Part shown: in pieces, positions 40,177 through 50,215 of the stretch
Position numbering within the stretch: the stretch's first letter is position 1
Layout of the letters: every line of letters begins with the position of its first letter
Source: Henningerozyma blattae CBS 6284
Lineage: Eukaryota; Ascomycota; Saccharomycetes; Saccharomycetales; Saccharomycetaceae
DNA: 64,000 nucleotides
Assembly (NCBI RefSeq): GCF_000315915.1
Contig: NC_020186.1
Span: forward strand, 1,984,001-2,048,000
Direction: 5' to 3'
The notes under the pieces: model-generated
What the model saw: the letters and a program-made list of their open reading frames with translations, nothing else
What the model was told of the DNA's origin: nothing
Databases searched by the model: none
Made by a program: the position numbers and the translations under genes

Positions 40177-40468
40177 ACGCGTCTTATTATTTCCCCATTG
40201 GGTAAACACCACGCGTAACGCGTAACAAGATCTGGCCAGAGCTACTTTTCTATTTCTTTTTTTTTTCCTCTTTTTTCTGTATTTTCATTTTTCAAATTTC
40301 ACTAAATATTTTTGATTTTCACATTAAATTTTTACCCAAAACATTCAGATAAAGGAGAAAATTCAATTTCGTCCCGGGTTCCATTTCAGGAAATCAGTTC
40401 CTATTGCCACATACAGTATACGATAAGAACATTCGCTTTAATTAATCCCGAAAGGGGAAATAACGCGT
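40177..40468. promoter_or_regulatory. four MCB elements upstream of PCL1
   Basis: ACGCGT at 40177-40182, 40211-40216, 40218-40223 and 40463-40468, 270-560 bp upstream of the PCL1 ATG. MCBs bind MBF (Mbp1-Swi6) and drive late-G1 expression; S. cerevisiae PCL1 is G1-regulated by SBF/MBF. RFC3 ends toward this interval, so PCL1 is the target. Confidence 0.75.
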
Positions 40469-40692
40469 AACGTATCTATGGAATGTTCTATTTAGAACTT
40501 CAAACAAGAAACGTGTTGGGAGGAGGTGTTCCATCATGCCTTTTGTCTATTAATTTACCATTTTCGTATATAGATCAATTAATAATATTTTTGTATATCC
40601 AAATACAAATAACATAACTGTTTGGTAACATATGATACATTTGCCAAAGGCATTTTGTATTTTGAAATTGTATTATGAAAGTGTATTTGCAT

Positions 40693-40847
40693 TTGCAGTT
40701 GCAGTTGCAGTTGCAGTTGCAGTTGCAGTTGCATTTACAGTTGTTAATAGGCAACGATTCAGTTTATTAAACAATCCACCTTATATTGAAAAGCAAACAG
40801 AAAAGCAAACAGAAAAGCAAACAGAAAAGCAAACAGAAAAGCAAAAC
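40693..40847. repeat. two tandem repeats downstream of RFC3
   Basis: (TTGCAG)n, about seven units at 40693-40733, and four perfect copies plus a partial fifth of the 12-mer AAAAGCAAACAG at 40789-40847. Both lie in the 3' region of RFC3 (stop at 40891); overlapping ORFs are repeat artefacts. Confidence 0.85.
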
Positions 40848-40890
40848 AATAAACCTTATTATTACACATTATTTACATCATCTACAAAAA

Positions 40891-41892
40891 TTACACCATC
40901 TCATACTCAAAACTGCTCTTAATCACCCCAATTACCGCACTACTTTGAACTCGTTCGTTACCCCCATGGGAAATGGAATATTCGATATCTCCCAATCTGC
41001 TCAATATCGAGATCCGAGTCTCTTCGTTTTTCAATTCATACCCTTCTAATACTTCTACAATACCTTCAATTAAATCCACTAACGCCAACCCTTGGGTCAC
41101 TTTGATTCTTTCCATAGTAAAGTACGCAGTATTCCAATCTTCATTCATTATACTATTCAAAATCATCTTGATATCATTGGGCTTAGGTGTCCCAATACAT
41201 TCATATACAAGTTCTTCATCAATTTCATTTTCATTCGAGTTTTGCCCCGCTTGACACGCTTGTATCACATTTAAAACTTTTCTCATATCCCCCTTGGATA
41301 ATTTCAACGTAGCATTCAAAGCATCCTCACTAATCTTGACTTTTTCTTTCACTATAACATTATCAATACGTTGCCTCATGGACTCAATAGGTAATGGTTG
41401 GAACCGGAATCGAGTACATCTACTCAGTAAAGCAGGGGTCAATTTATGTGCATAATTCGCAAGTATACAGAATCTTGTATTCTTGGTATATTTCTCAATA
41501 ATTCTTCTTAATGCATTCTGTGCTGCATTAGTCATGGCATCTGCTTCATCTAATATGATCAATTTAAAACCTTTAGAAAAAATTTGTCTTGTAGAGGCAA
41601 ATTCTTTAATTTGATTACGTACTACATCAATACCACGATCATCAGATGCATTCAATTCTAACACCATGTTACTATAGTTGTTACCATATATCTCTCTAGC
41701 TAATGCCACAATCGTAGATGTTTTACCAGTACCTGGTGGACCATAAAATAATAGATGAGGTAATTTACCTTCACTAACAAATCGACGAACTGTACTGACT
41801 ACTTCATTTTGACCATAAACTTCATCTAATTTATTGGGACGATATTTTTCAACCCATGGTAAATTATCCACATTTCTATTATTACCACTCAT
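40891..41892 (-). CDS. RFC3: replication factor C subunit 3
   Basis: 333 aa (yeast Rfc3 340 aa). AAA+ clamp-loader subunit that loads PCNA and also serves in the Rad24, Ctf18 and Elg1 complexes. Motifs: NLPWVEKYRPNKLDEVYGQ (RFC box II), Walker A FYGPPGTGKTSTIVAL (about 47-62), LNASDDRGIDVVRNQIK (box IV), Walker B LIILDEADAMTNAAQ (about 110-124) and the arginine-finger SRC motif LLSRCTRFRFQPL (about 153-165); C-terminal collar domain ends SAVIGVIKSSFEYEMV. Start ATG at 41892. Divergent from MID1 as in S. cerevisiae. Confidence 0.97.
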   Translation of the reverse strand: MSGNNRNVDNLPWVEKYRPNKLDEVYGQNEVVSTVRRFVSEGKLPHLLFYGPPGTGKTSTIVALAREIYGNNYSNMVLELNASDDRGIDVVRNQIKEFASTRQIFSKGFKLIILDEADAMTNAAQNALRRIIEKYTKNTRFCILANYAHKLTPALLSRCTRFRFQPLPIESMRQRIDNVIVKEKVKISEDALNATLKLSKGDMRKVLNVIQACQAGQNSNENEIDEELVYECIGTPKPNDIKMILNSIMNEDWNTAYFTMERIKVTQGLALVDLIEGIVEVLEGYELKNEETRISILSRLGDIEYSISHGGNERVQSSAVIGVIKSSFEYEMV

Positions 41893-42226
41893 TTGTTTGT
41901 TTGTTTTTTCTTTGTGTTTGATATAGTCTAATTGATTTGAAACAAGCCAAATCGTACTTTGTTTTTTTTTTTTTTTTTTTTTTTTTATAGTTATTTAATT
42001 TTTTTTTCACTTTTTCTACTACTTTTAAATTTACATTTTCGGTATCTAAACTATTTTCAAATAATGAAGTTATTATTTAAATTATGAATCTTAAAACAAT
42101 GATATTTTTGTCTCATATCAAAAAAAATAATTAGTTATATTTGATTTTCATTTACTCACCCCTCTCTATCCCTTTCGTAAGACATTTCAACTTCTTAAAA
42201 CACAGCAAAAATAAAATAAAATAAAA
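41893..42226. promoter_or_regulatory. divergent RFC3/MID1 promoter with T25 tract
   Basis: 334 bp shared promoter. A run of 25 T (41962-41986) lies 70 bp upstream of the RFC3 ATG and likely excludes nucleosomes. No MCB was found. Confidence 0.6.
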
Positions 42227-43915
42227 ATGATAATACCATTTTCTTGTCGATGGATACATCACATAGTCCCCCTTTTCCTATTATCGCGTGTGATCACAGC
42301 CACTGATTATCAATTACAAAGATGGGATCCAATAAGATCGTCTTTGAAACCAGGCCAATCTGATCATTTCACTTACAACATCAACGTCACACAACTAGGC
42401 CAAGATTATTTCAATACCGTAGAGGTTTTATTATTTATAAGTGGTACAATCGAATCAATGCCATTAAGATACTATAATTTAACAGATAATACTCAATTTC
42501 AAAATGATACTGCTTTACAAGTAACCTATTATTTCTCTCCATCAGATCCATCAAATTCTACTAAAATTGGATATAACAATATCACTTTCGAAAATGGTTA
42601 TATAATGGCATTAGGAACTTCTCCGATAACATATAATCCATTATTTGCCCTTGAAGAACAAGAAACCACAAATATTACAGGCCAAAGTCTTGTCTTAGAA
42701 TATACAACATTACATCTAGAAGTTAGCCTAATAAATCCTCAAACTGGTGAAATCATTCAACCATCCGATAACGATGACTACTACGACTATGAGGATGACG
42801 ATGATAATTTATGGACTTATCATTTAGGTGTTGCTGAAGATGATCAATTGTTTCAATATGATGAAAGATCATGGATTCATGTATTAGATACTGATCATAA
42901 TTCTGCATTAGTAACATCAGGTAATGATTCAACAAGATTAACAACATATTTAAAAACAAACAACACATTAGAAAGCCCTTATGAACTTTTCCTTTATTCT
43001 TTGAAAGACTCAGAAATAATAGAAAATAATTTAAATTGCTCTTTATCTGCTATTTTAAATGGTCCTTATATGGCTACTTCTATATCTAATGATTCAAACT
43101 CCACTCCTTCTACAAATTATAAAAAAATTTCATTAAATGTTCATAGTTTACAAATACAAAAGCAATTAGTAGGTGATGATCAATTGTCAAATGTTCAAGA
43201 CATGCTTTATATATCAGGCTTGGCTCCAAATACCACATATGCACTTTATTTAATCCGAAAAATTGGGACTCGAATGTCTAATAATGATAACAGTATTACT
43301 GGTGTGGTTTTTTCAAGACAATTAATAACCACAAAGGTAAAATCTACATGTTCAATCATTTTTAACCTAGATATTTGTTCATCTGTAGCTTATGCTGCTC
43401 CTACACCCTTAAAATATTACGTGAATAAAACAGCAATGGCAAACGATTATGATTCCTTAGTGAGATCCTTATATGAAAATTTTACTACAGCATTACAATT
43501 AATTCCATGTGATGCTGAATTAGATCAAAGGTACTCTCCTTTGAGAACTTGTGAGGATTGTGCTCAATCTTATTTAAATTGGTTATGTTCCATTATGATA
43601 CCCAGATGCTCTTCTCCAGGTAATTTTGGCTCAATTTTTAGGAAAAAATTTAAAAGTAGAAACTCTTTAATAGATACTTTTATTCAACCAACCGATAATT
43701 ATTACGAATTAATGCCATGTATCGATTCGTGTTATGAAATGGTAAGAGATTGTCCTGCACAATTTGGGTTTTCATGTCCCAACATTAAAAGTTCAGATGA
43801 ATTATTTAGACATAGTTATTCATATTTCAACAGTTCAGAGTCAAGTGAAACATGTAATTTTCTGGGTAATTCCTCACATTTAATTGATAGAAAAAATTTT
43901 CTCTTTCCAAAATAA
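42227..43915 (+). CDS. MID1: Mid1, regulatory subunit of the Cch1-Mid1 Ca2+ channel
   Basis: 562 aa (S. cerevisiae Mid1 548 aa). Stretch-activated or high-affinity Ca2+ influx at the plasma membrane/ER. N-terminal signal sequence (about 1-26, HHIVPLFLLSRVITA), many N-glycosylation sequons, hydrophobic segments in the central region, and the Cys-rich C-terminal half typical of Mid1: DICSSVAYAAPTPL, YSPLRTCEDCAQSYLNWLCS, PRCSSPG and ELMPCIDSCYEMVRDCP. An acidic Asp/Tyr-rich insertion (about 180-195) is specific here. Intact and divergent from RFC3, as YNL290W/YNL291C. Confidence 0.94.
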   Translation: MIIPFSCRWIHHIVPLFLLSRVITATDYQLQRWDPIRSSLKPGQSDHFTYNINVTQLGQDYFNTVEVLLFISGTIESMPLRYYNLTDNTQFQNDTALQVTYYFSPSDPSNSTKIGYNNITFENGYIMALGTSPITYNPLFALEEQETTNITGQSLVLEYTTLHLEVSLINPQTGEIIQPSDNDDYYDYEDDDDNLWTYHLGVAEDDQLFQYDERSWIHVLDTDHNSALVTSGNDSTRLTTYLKTNNTLESPYELFLYSLKDSEIIENNLNCSLSAILNGPYMATSISNDSNSTPSTNYKKISLNVHSLQIQKQLVGDDQLSNVQDMLYISGLAPNTTYALYLIRKIGTRMSNNDNSITGVVFSRQLITTKVKSTCSIIFNLDICSSVAYAAPTPLKYYVNKTAMANDYDSLVRSLYENFTTALQLIPCDAELDQRYSPLRTCEDCAQSYLNWLCSIMIPRCSSPGNFGSIFRKKFKSRNSLIDTFIQPTDNYYELMPCIDSCYEMVRDCPAQFGFSCPNIKSSDELFRHSYSYFNSSESSETCNFLGNSSHLIDRKNFLFPK

Positions 43916-44060
43916 TTGATATTTTAAAATAAAAAACAAAAAATATTAAAACGATTAAAGATTATAGAAAATGCAAATAAATATTGATACAAAATTATTA
44001 TATTTATATATAAAAAAAGAAGAAAGTTAATTATGACAAAAAAATTGATGGTCTGTTTTA

Positions 44061-44762
44061 TTATTGGTCGTTATGCGGAGTGATTTTTGATGTGGATGCA
44101 GATTCAAGTCTTGATGTGGAGTCAGCCTCCGAATTAGTTCTTAATATTCGAGGTGTCGGTACTTCAAAATCTAAGGATAGATAACCAGATTTTTGAGGTG
44201 AAATCAGTCGAATATTGTTTCTTTTAAATAGATCTGAATTATTTAATTGTTGGACATATCTTTCTAGCTCTTGAAACGAATCAAAATAGAAATAATTGAA
44301 TACAATATCCCATGCTCCCAACAGTAAGAAGTCCAAAATAATAGTAATGAAATTAAAAAATGAATTAACTCTAAATCCCTCTTCTAAAAACCTATTAACT
44401 TTATCAATAATGTTTTGGAATTCTTCTGGTGATATATATAAGGATAAGGGCGAAAATGACGATATTCCATATGCAATGCCATCCACATTTTCGTGGGGTA
44501 AAAATCCTTGATCTTCATAATCGTAAGTTAACGCTGCCGGTTCATTACCAGGTAAAACATTACTAAAATAAGGGATTCCTAAGGTATTTTCGAATCTTCT
44601 AGGAATTCTCACTATTCTATAATTCTTGTTTATCATTCCATCTCGAGTTGGCTTACAATATATGTCGGGGAAATGGCTTACACATAGCTCCTCTGGCTCA
44701 GAGCTATTTTTTTCAGGGTCAAGTGAAAATTCATGATAATTAAAGAATTGTGGATTTTCCAT
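44061..44762 (-). CDS. SHR5: Erf4/Shr5, subunit of the Ras palmitoyltransferase
   Basis: 233 aa (yeast Shr5/Erf4 237 aa). Partners the DHHC enzyme Erf2 on the ER to palmitoylate Ras2. Golgin-A7/ERF4 domain at about 45-185: NYRIVRIPRRFENTLGIPYF, then a conserved acidic loop, LYISPEEFQNIIDKVNRFLE, and a hydrophobic hairpin (FFNFITIILDFLLLGAWDIV). The Ser/Thr-rich C-terminus is divergent. Position beside MDY2 and orientation match YOL110W-YOL111C. Confidence 0.88.
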   Translation of the reverse strand: MENPQFFNYHEFSLDPEKNSSEPEELCVSHFPDIYCKPTRDGMINKNYRIVRIPRRFENTLGIPYFSNVLPGNEPAALTYDYEDQGFLPHENVDGIAYGISSFSPLSLYISPEEFQNIIDKVNRFLEEGFRVNSFFNFITIILDFLLLGAWDIVFNYFYFDSFQELERYVQQLNNSDLFKRNNIRLISPQKSGYLSLDFEVPTPRILRTNSEADSTSRLESASTSKITPHNDQ

Positions 44763-45072
44763 GGATTATTATATATTGCGAATTAAACATTCTCGGGAAC
44801 TTAACTATATCTTGTAATAAACTTGATTGTATAGTTTGTTTATTATCCTTGATATGAACTAATCGCATCTCAAAATACTGTTGTTTTCAATAAACAATTT
44901 TGGAAATATCATTCTAAAAAAGAAATCATTTCCTTAATTTGAAAATTTATTTTTCCCGCCTGAAATTCAAGTAATAGAAAAATAAAAATAGTATGGCTAA
45001 TCTTTTAAATAATAGAAAAGGATCAATAATATAATAACTCAATATAAATCAATACAAAAAATTCAATCTACG
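44763..45072. other. divergent SHR5/MDY2 promoter
   Basis: 310 bp, AT-rich, shared by two divergent genes; no clear site recognised. Confidence 0.5.
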
Positions 45073-45825
45073 ATGTCATCTTCTGAAGCTGAATTTGCAC
45101 AAAACTTTATTACCTTGGCAACTTTAAACAAGCCAACCCTTTCTAGAGATTATAAAAAACCTTTAAGCGAAGTAAATCAATTGGGTGTTGCTTTACCTCC
45201 TTTGAAGTATCGTTATAGAACAAGAAATAAAAATACATCATCGTCAAAATCCTCTGTGAAATTAACTTTGAAAAGTGTGAGACCTCCTAAGTTTTCAATC
45301 CAGCAAGATTTCAATTCTCATGACACTGTTACTGAAGTTAAACAATTCTTGGTAAACTCGGAGAAAGTGCAACAAATTGGCCAATTAAAATTATTGTTAA
45401 AAGGTAAAGTTCTTCATGATTCTGTCTCATTATCGGAACTAGATATAACTGAAGCTGTTATTAATGTAATGGTTAGCAAACCATTAAATGTAAATGCTCA
45501 GTCATCAACTTCTGGGCCAGGCTCATACGCTCATAGTATGGCATCTACTACTGATGCGAATGGTAACACGGTAACAATTGAATCTCGTGGTAATGATGAG
45601 GTTAAGGTATCATACTCTCAAACTGAAAATGGTAACACAGTTAATGTTTCGACCTCTAGTAGCGGCATGAACATCCCTACCTCAGTTGCTACTTCAACTT
45701 CGAAAGAACTTCAAGTGCCATGGATGGAAATCGAAATCTTATTAAAATCTAGGTGCACTAACATAGATGAAGTCAATAAAACTTTACAACGTTTGAAAAG
45801 AGGTTGGGAACTTGCCTCTGATTAA
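45073..45825 (+). CDS. MDY2: Mdy2/Get5, ubiquitin-like adaptor of the GET pathway
   Basis: 250 aa (yeast Mdy2 212 aa). Forms the Get4-Get5 complex that transfers tail-anchored proteins from Sgt2 to Get3. N-terminal Get4-binding region (about 1-45, EAEFAQNFITLATLNKPTLS), ubiquitin-like domain (about 62-140, VKLTLKSVRPPKFSIQQDFN and KLLLKGKVLHDSVSLSELD), a linker longer than in S. cerevisiae and rich in Ser/Thr/Asn, and the C-terminal homodimerisation helix (VPWMEIEILLKSR ... LQRLKRGWELASD). Start ATG at 45073. Syntenic with YOL111C. Confidence 0.92.
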   Translation: MSSSEAEFAQNFITLATLNKPTLSRDYKKPLSEVNQLGVALPPLKYRYRTRNKNTSSSKSSVKLTLKSVRPPKFSIQQDFNSHDTVTEVKQFLVNSEKVQQIGQLKLLLKGKVLHDSVSLSELDITEAVINVMVSKPLNVNAQSSTSGPGSYAHSMASTTDANGNTVTIESRGNDEVKVSYSQTENGNTVNVSTSSSGMNIPTSVATSTSKELQVPWMEIEILLKSRCTNIDEVNKTLQRLKRGWELASD

Positions 45826-46029
45826 GCTAATTGAATAAGAAATAAATAAATATCAAGCAATATTTATTGTTTAATTACTATTATAAATAAGTCTATTCAT
45901 TCATGTGTAACTTTTCTTTTTTCCATATATATTTGCTTTTCTACAGAAAATTATTATTTTGAATTAATCTATAATGCTAGTTTTGTTTAAAATACTTAAA
46001 GTGAGCCCTCTATTGAATATACATACTAT

Positions 46030-48744
46030 TTAATCTTCCATCTTTTTACGCATCTGTTTTACCTTGGCCTTGATACTATTATTCCAATGTACACTCGTAA
46101 GACTTTTCTTAAAGCCATATAATTCTGAAGATAGGGCATCATTAATTATGTCATCTGTTATTTGTGTATTTAGGTGACTGTTTTCATTTTGATTCTCGTT
46201 ATATAAGTTATCCTTCTCACCTCTGATTTCTGCAAAGTGTTTGAATTTCGCTCGCTGAGATGTAACATATTTACGGCACCTATCAACTTCTTCTTGATTT
46301 AATTTGTTCAACGCAACCCTTCTTTTAAATATTGCTTTGCCAAATATTTCATTTGGATTGATTAAAGTCTTGGGGAAAGTTTGTACTACTTGGAATATTT
46401 CCATTTCAGTATCATCAGGTGATTTATTGGAGTTTTGCTGTTTATTATGGTTATTGGACAATGAATATAAGGTTTTGTGTTTTCTACCCTTTAGCATTTC
46501 AGGTTCACTTAGTTTGAATATTGCTAGGGATATTTTAAATAAAAAATGAGAATCTTCATAAAATAGGCAATCCCAAATTCTTAAAGTTGTTTCAATTGGA
46601 ACAATACCAACAAAACAACTCATAAACCAACTTGCTGTACAAAGAGTAATTGGAGGTAGTTTATAAAGAAATTGATCTTTTAATACTGGGAAATTATTAT
46701 TTCTATCAAACCTATTATGAAGTCTATTATTAGAGGCATTTTCATTATTAGTTGGGCTATTGACATTATCTGTCGACATTGCTAAATCTTTTTGCAAATT
46801 ATTCAATGGGTTATCATTATCGTTATTGTTGGATGAAGATGAGTTATCAATTAATTCCCATATTTCAGGTAAATATTCTCGAAGACATAACATCAACACC
46901 CCTTGATCGACATTTACACCTTCTAGATTTACATTATGAACACCTGGTAAATATCTTGAAGTAATTATTACAAGCATCCAGAAGGCTCTCTCTTCATCTA
47001 AAAATAACAATAATAGTCCCGCCAAAAAGTTCATGGATTGACAGTAACCAATCTTTGTGTTATATAGAGAAAATGCAACCAATACACGTCTTAACGATTT
47101 GATTAATGGTGGTTCATCAGTTTGAAAATCTTGCTTTTGGAAATCAATGTTGTCAGGAAAAGTTCTATTCAAATCTCTTTCAATTATTTCCCAATCATTT
47201 GGTTGTTTATCCTTCGGTAGTTTTGAAATGTTATCCATTTTAATTAATAACTTTTCATAGAGATCTTTGTTTTTGTTCAATTTTTCCTGACCTCTAGCAA
47301 AATGCCACCAAGCATTTCCTCTCCATTCAGCAGGTATACCTTTTCTGACATACCTTTTTAATTTTTCACTTTTTGAAGGAAATCTACTTGGAGAATCATT
47401 ATCAACAGGCAAGCCTGATTTTTTTAGCAATAATTTCCATTTTAATTTACGTCTAATACAATATTGAGAATATTCATTCCACCATTCATTATATTGCTCT
47501 TCATTTATAAACGATGTTTGCTTCTTGAAACCGTATCTGTCATAATGTTGAATCGCAGATGCAGGTGTATTGCTAGGGGTATGACTTACAGATGGGTTAG
47601 TACTACTATTAGATGTAGTCAATGTATTTGGGTTTGTGGGAGGCGTTTGACTCGAAAAATTATTCTCTGCTGAATTAATGTTACTAATAGTATTAATGCT
47701 GTAATTGTTTTGGATACTAGTATTCGTCCCAATAGATCTTGGCTTAGGGGTAGAATTTCTTGTATTAAATTGAGAAGTTAACGATTCTAGTTTCTCTTTG
47801 GATCTCTGCAATTTTGAATCTATACTACTTTGTAATCTTACTGAACTACTTGCCTCATCATCAATATCTTCGTCATCAATTTCTTCATCCTCATCACTAT
47901 GGTCAAAATCGTCATCGTCATTATAAAGATCAATGACACTCATGCTAGCATCATGATCATCATGATCAACTGCATGAGGTTCGGCCATAGTGTTATTGGT
48001 AATGGGAGCATAACTCATCCTACTATTGACATTGGAATTATTATTGTTATTAGTATTATAGCCATTATAGATGGAAGTGTTACTATTGTTATAACCATTA
48101 TAGTTGGAAATATTGCTGTTACTGTTGATGCTATTGTTGTTGTTATAATTATTGTATATGGAACTAGTGTGGTTGATATTGTTGTTGCTGTCATTTGTGG
48201 TGGTATTATTATAACTAATGTGACGATTCTCATCAGTGATATCCGAATTTACTTGTGATATAGCAGAAGATCTTCTTGAGTTTGGATTTTTGAAGAACGA
48301 AGGGCCTGTAAAATTTTGAGGTAAATGACGATCAACGAAATTTGGTACCGATGGGGATGGTTGTAATATCCTACTATTGCTATTATTCAGGTTACTATTG
48401 CCATGAACATTCATAACGTTGTTAAAGTTATGATTATAGTAACTCATGTTATTATTATTGGCTAATATGCTATTGTTATTACTGTGGTAAATATTGCTAC
48501 TATGGTTGTCACCTGCATAAATAGTATTTTGTAAAGCAGGGCTACTATTGCTATTATTTTGACAGGATAAGGTGCTATTATTACCTCCCGTATTATTTGG
48601 AGTATTGGTATTACTTGCTGGGACGGATGATGTTGAAGAAGCGGAATCTGTAAGACTTGAACTAGAATTTGGGAAAGCGCCAGTTGTCTTAGCTCCATAA
48701 AGAATTCTATTCTGACTATACGGATGGCTCTGATCTGAAGACAT
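46030..48744 (-). CDS. MSB3: TBC-domain Rab GAP, Msb3/Msb4 type
   Basis: 904 aa; GTPase-activating protein for Sec4 and other Rabs in exocytosis and a Cdc42 effector at bud sites. The first 300 residues are an Asn/Ser-rich disordered region encoded by AAT repeats, with an acidic patch (about 265-295). Before the TBC domain are KQTSFINEEQYNEWWNEYSQ and a basic segment. TBC domain about 470-745: RKGIPAEWRGNAWWHFARGQ, catalytic Arg finger ERDLNRTFPDN (about 528) and Gln finger YCQSMNFLAGLLLL (about 568); both residues are present. An Asn/Ser-rich insertion splits the domain (about 630-680). Longer than Msb3 (633 aa). MSB3 and MSB4 are a duplicate pair; this single gene lies beside both MDY2 (MSB4 side) and RIM21 (MSB3 side). 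Confidence 0.92.
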   Translation of the reverse strand: MSSDQSHPYSQNRILYGAKTTGAFPNSSSSLTDSASSTSSVPASNTNTPNNTGGNNSTLSCQNNSNSSPALQNTIYAGDNHSSNIYHSNNNSILANNNNMSYYNHNFNNVMNVHGNSNLNNSNSRILQPSPSVPNFVDRHLPQNFTGPSFFKNPNSRRSSAISQVNSDITDENRHISYNNTTTNDSNNNINHTSSIYNNYNNNNSINSNSNISNYNGYNNSNTSIYNGYNTNNNNNSNVNSRMSYAPITNNTMAEPHAVDHDDHDASMSVIDLYNDDDDFDHSDEDEEIDDEDIDDEASSSVRLQSSIDSKLQRSKEKLESLTSQFNTRNSTPKPRSIGTNTSIQNNYSINTISNINSAENNFSSQTPPTNPNTLTTSNSSTNPSVSHTPSNTPASAIQHYDRYGFKKQTSFINEEQYNEWWNEYSQYCIRRKLKWKLLLKKSGLPVDNDSPSRFPSKSEKLKRYVRKGIPAEWRGNAWWHFARGQEKLNKNKDLYEKLLIKMDNISKLPKDKQPNDWEIIERDLNRTFPDNIDFQKQDFQTDEPPLIKSLRRVLVAFSLYNTKIGYCQSMNFLAGLLLLFLDEERAFWMLVIITSRYLPGVHNVNLEGVNVDQGVLMLCLREYLPEIWELIDNSSSSNNNDNDNPLNNLQKDLAMSTDNVNSPTNNENASNNRLHNRFDRNNNFPVLKDQFLYKLPPITLCTASWFMSCFVGIVPIETTLRIWDCLFYEDSHFLFKISLAIFKLSEPEMLKGRKHKTLYSLSNNHNKQQNSNKSPDDTEMEIFQVVQTFPKTLINPNEIFGKAIFKRRVALNKLNQEEVDRCRKYVTSQRAKFKHFAEIRGEKDNLYNENQNENSHLNTQITDDIINDALSSELYGFKKSLTSVHWNNSIKAKVKQMRKKMED

Positions 48745-50215
48745 TATTTATTATGCGATTGCTTCTCGAATGGATGAGAGTCGTTGCTTTTTTTGGGGAT
48801 TGCCTGTTCCTTTCGAGTATGAAGACTTTATATTGGATTTAAGCGAGTTCAAAATGTGATACAGTATCAAAAACTTTTTAAAATAGAATAGGTGTACGAT
48901 ACGGAAGGTTTCTAAGATACTTTGAGTGAGATATTTCCTTGAAGACCAGAAGAGTGTTTGTATTATGAATATTCGAGTTTTTTTCTTCGAACTTCTAATT
49001 CTTGATTTGGTTTCCTTCTAATGTCGAGAAGGGAGCTAAAAAGCAGCGATTGTTCAAACCTTCTGGACCTATCTGATAAAGAATTAGAGGAACTCGGTGA
49101 AATATCTTTAATCTTAAACCTCGTTAGTATTCATGGATTGTGAAATACCTAAAGTTTGTAAATTCCAAAGGTCTTTCCAATATTTTTATTTTTTTTTCAC
49201 TCTGAAAATGGCATCACTCAACATAGATTATTCCTCTCTAACTAGCTATTCCCTGCTTACCTATTTCAGTTTAGGCGTCAGATAACCGGGAACGAAGGTC
49301 ACGTGCGTCAAATAAGGAGAAAAATTCCTGGTTATGCAACAAAGACTCTAGTTCATAGAGCATCTTATCGTCTTAAAGATAAATGATAGTAGGATTAGTA
49401 CAAAGTAACATGGTGGTGTTCATTGAAATAAGATAACAAGGGCTATAAGGTTTAGTTTTATGTCTTTTTTGTTACAAGTTTTATCAATTACTGACACAGG
49501 GGCCCGAAGGGGAAATATTCTTATCGGAGAATGAGTAAAAGTAAATAAGACTGATTTATAATTGTATAATTTAGTAGCCTTTTTTATTATTATTAACTGT
49601 GAAAGCGACAATACGATTTTATTAAACTTTTAGAGAGAAAGCTGTCTAGTTTACTTGTTTTTTTTTGTCTTGGAAGTATGAAATTGAGAAACGCTCTATG
49701 AAAGAGTCGAACAGGGTGCAGGTAAAATATTTACTTTGCAGAATTTAACCATTCGGGAATTTTTAATTTGAAATTTGGAATCTTTATCTAAGATCAATTA
49801 AACACAAGGACAAATTCGATGAGGATTTAGCATGTTATAAAAAAAGAAACGAAAAAGAGCTGTTTGCTTACTTTTAATATATAGGCAAAGTATTAAGGAC
49901 TAATTAATATAAAATAAGTCAAAGTAATAGCATCACTAGAGTGAGTGAACAATAGCTTCCTTTTTATATCGTTATTTGTGTGTTGACTAGAGAAGAAGTT
50001 TAAAAACAAGCAAGCATAGTTAAGCCAAGAATTTTCCAAGAAAAAGGAAATAAATAAAACAATAACAAATAATATTGCCAAAGTTGTTACAAATTCAAGA
50101 TAATAGCTTGCAAATTCCAAGCATTATTAATCTTAATGATATAAACGATATTGATAGTGATACATTACACCTTATCAATAGTAAGCTTCCTAATTATGGG
50201 AATAATGATAACAAT
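48745..50215. other. 1.5-kb divergent MSB3/RIM21 intergenic region
   Basis: Contains GTCACGTGCG near 49299, a 40-codon ORF on the + strand (49021-49143, MSRRELKSSDCSNLLDLSDK start) of unknown meaning, and an open but ATG-less frame (50066-50215) leading into RIM21. No RNA gene recognised. Confidence 0.5.

Noticed and set aside
40632..41049. Two ORFs over the TTGCAG and AAAAGCAAACAG repeats
   Set aside because: They translate simple repeats and overlap the RFC3 coding sequence in antisense.
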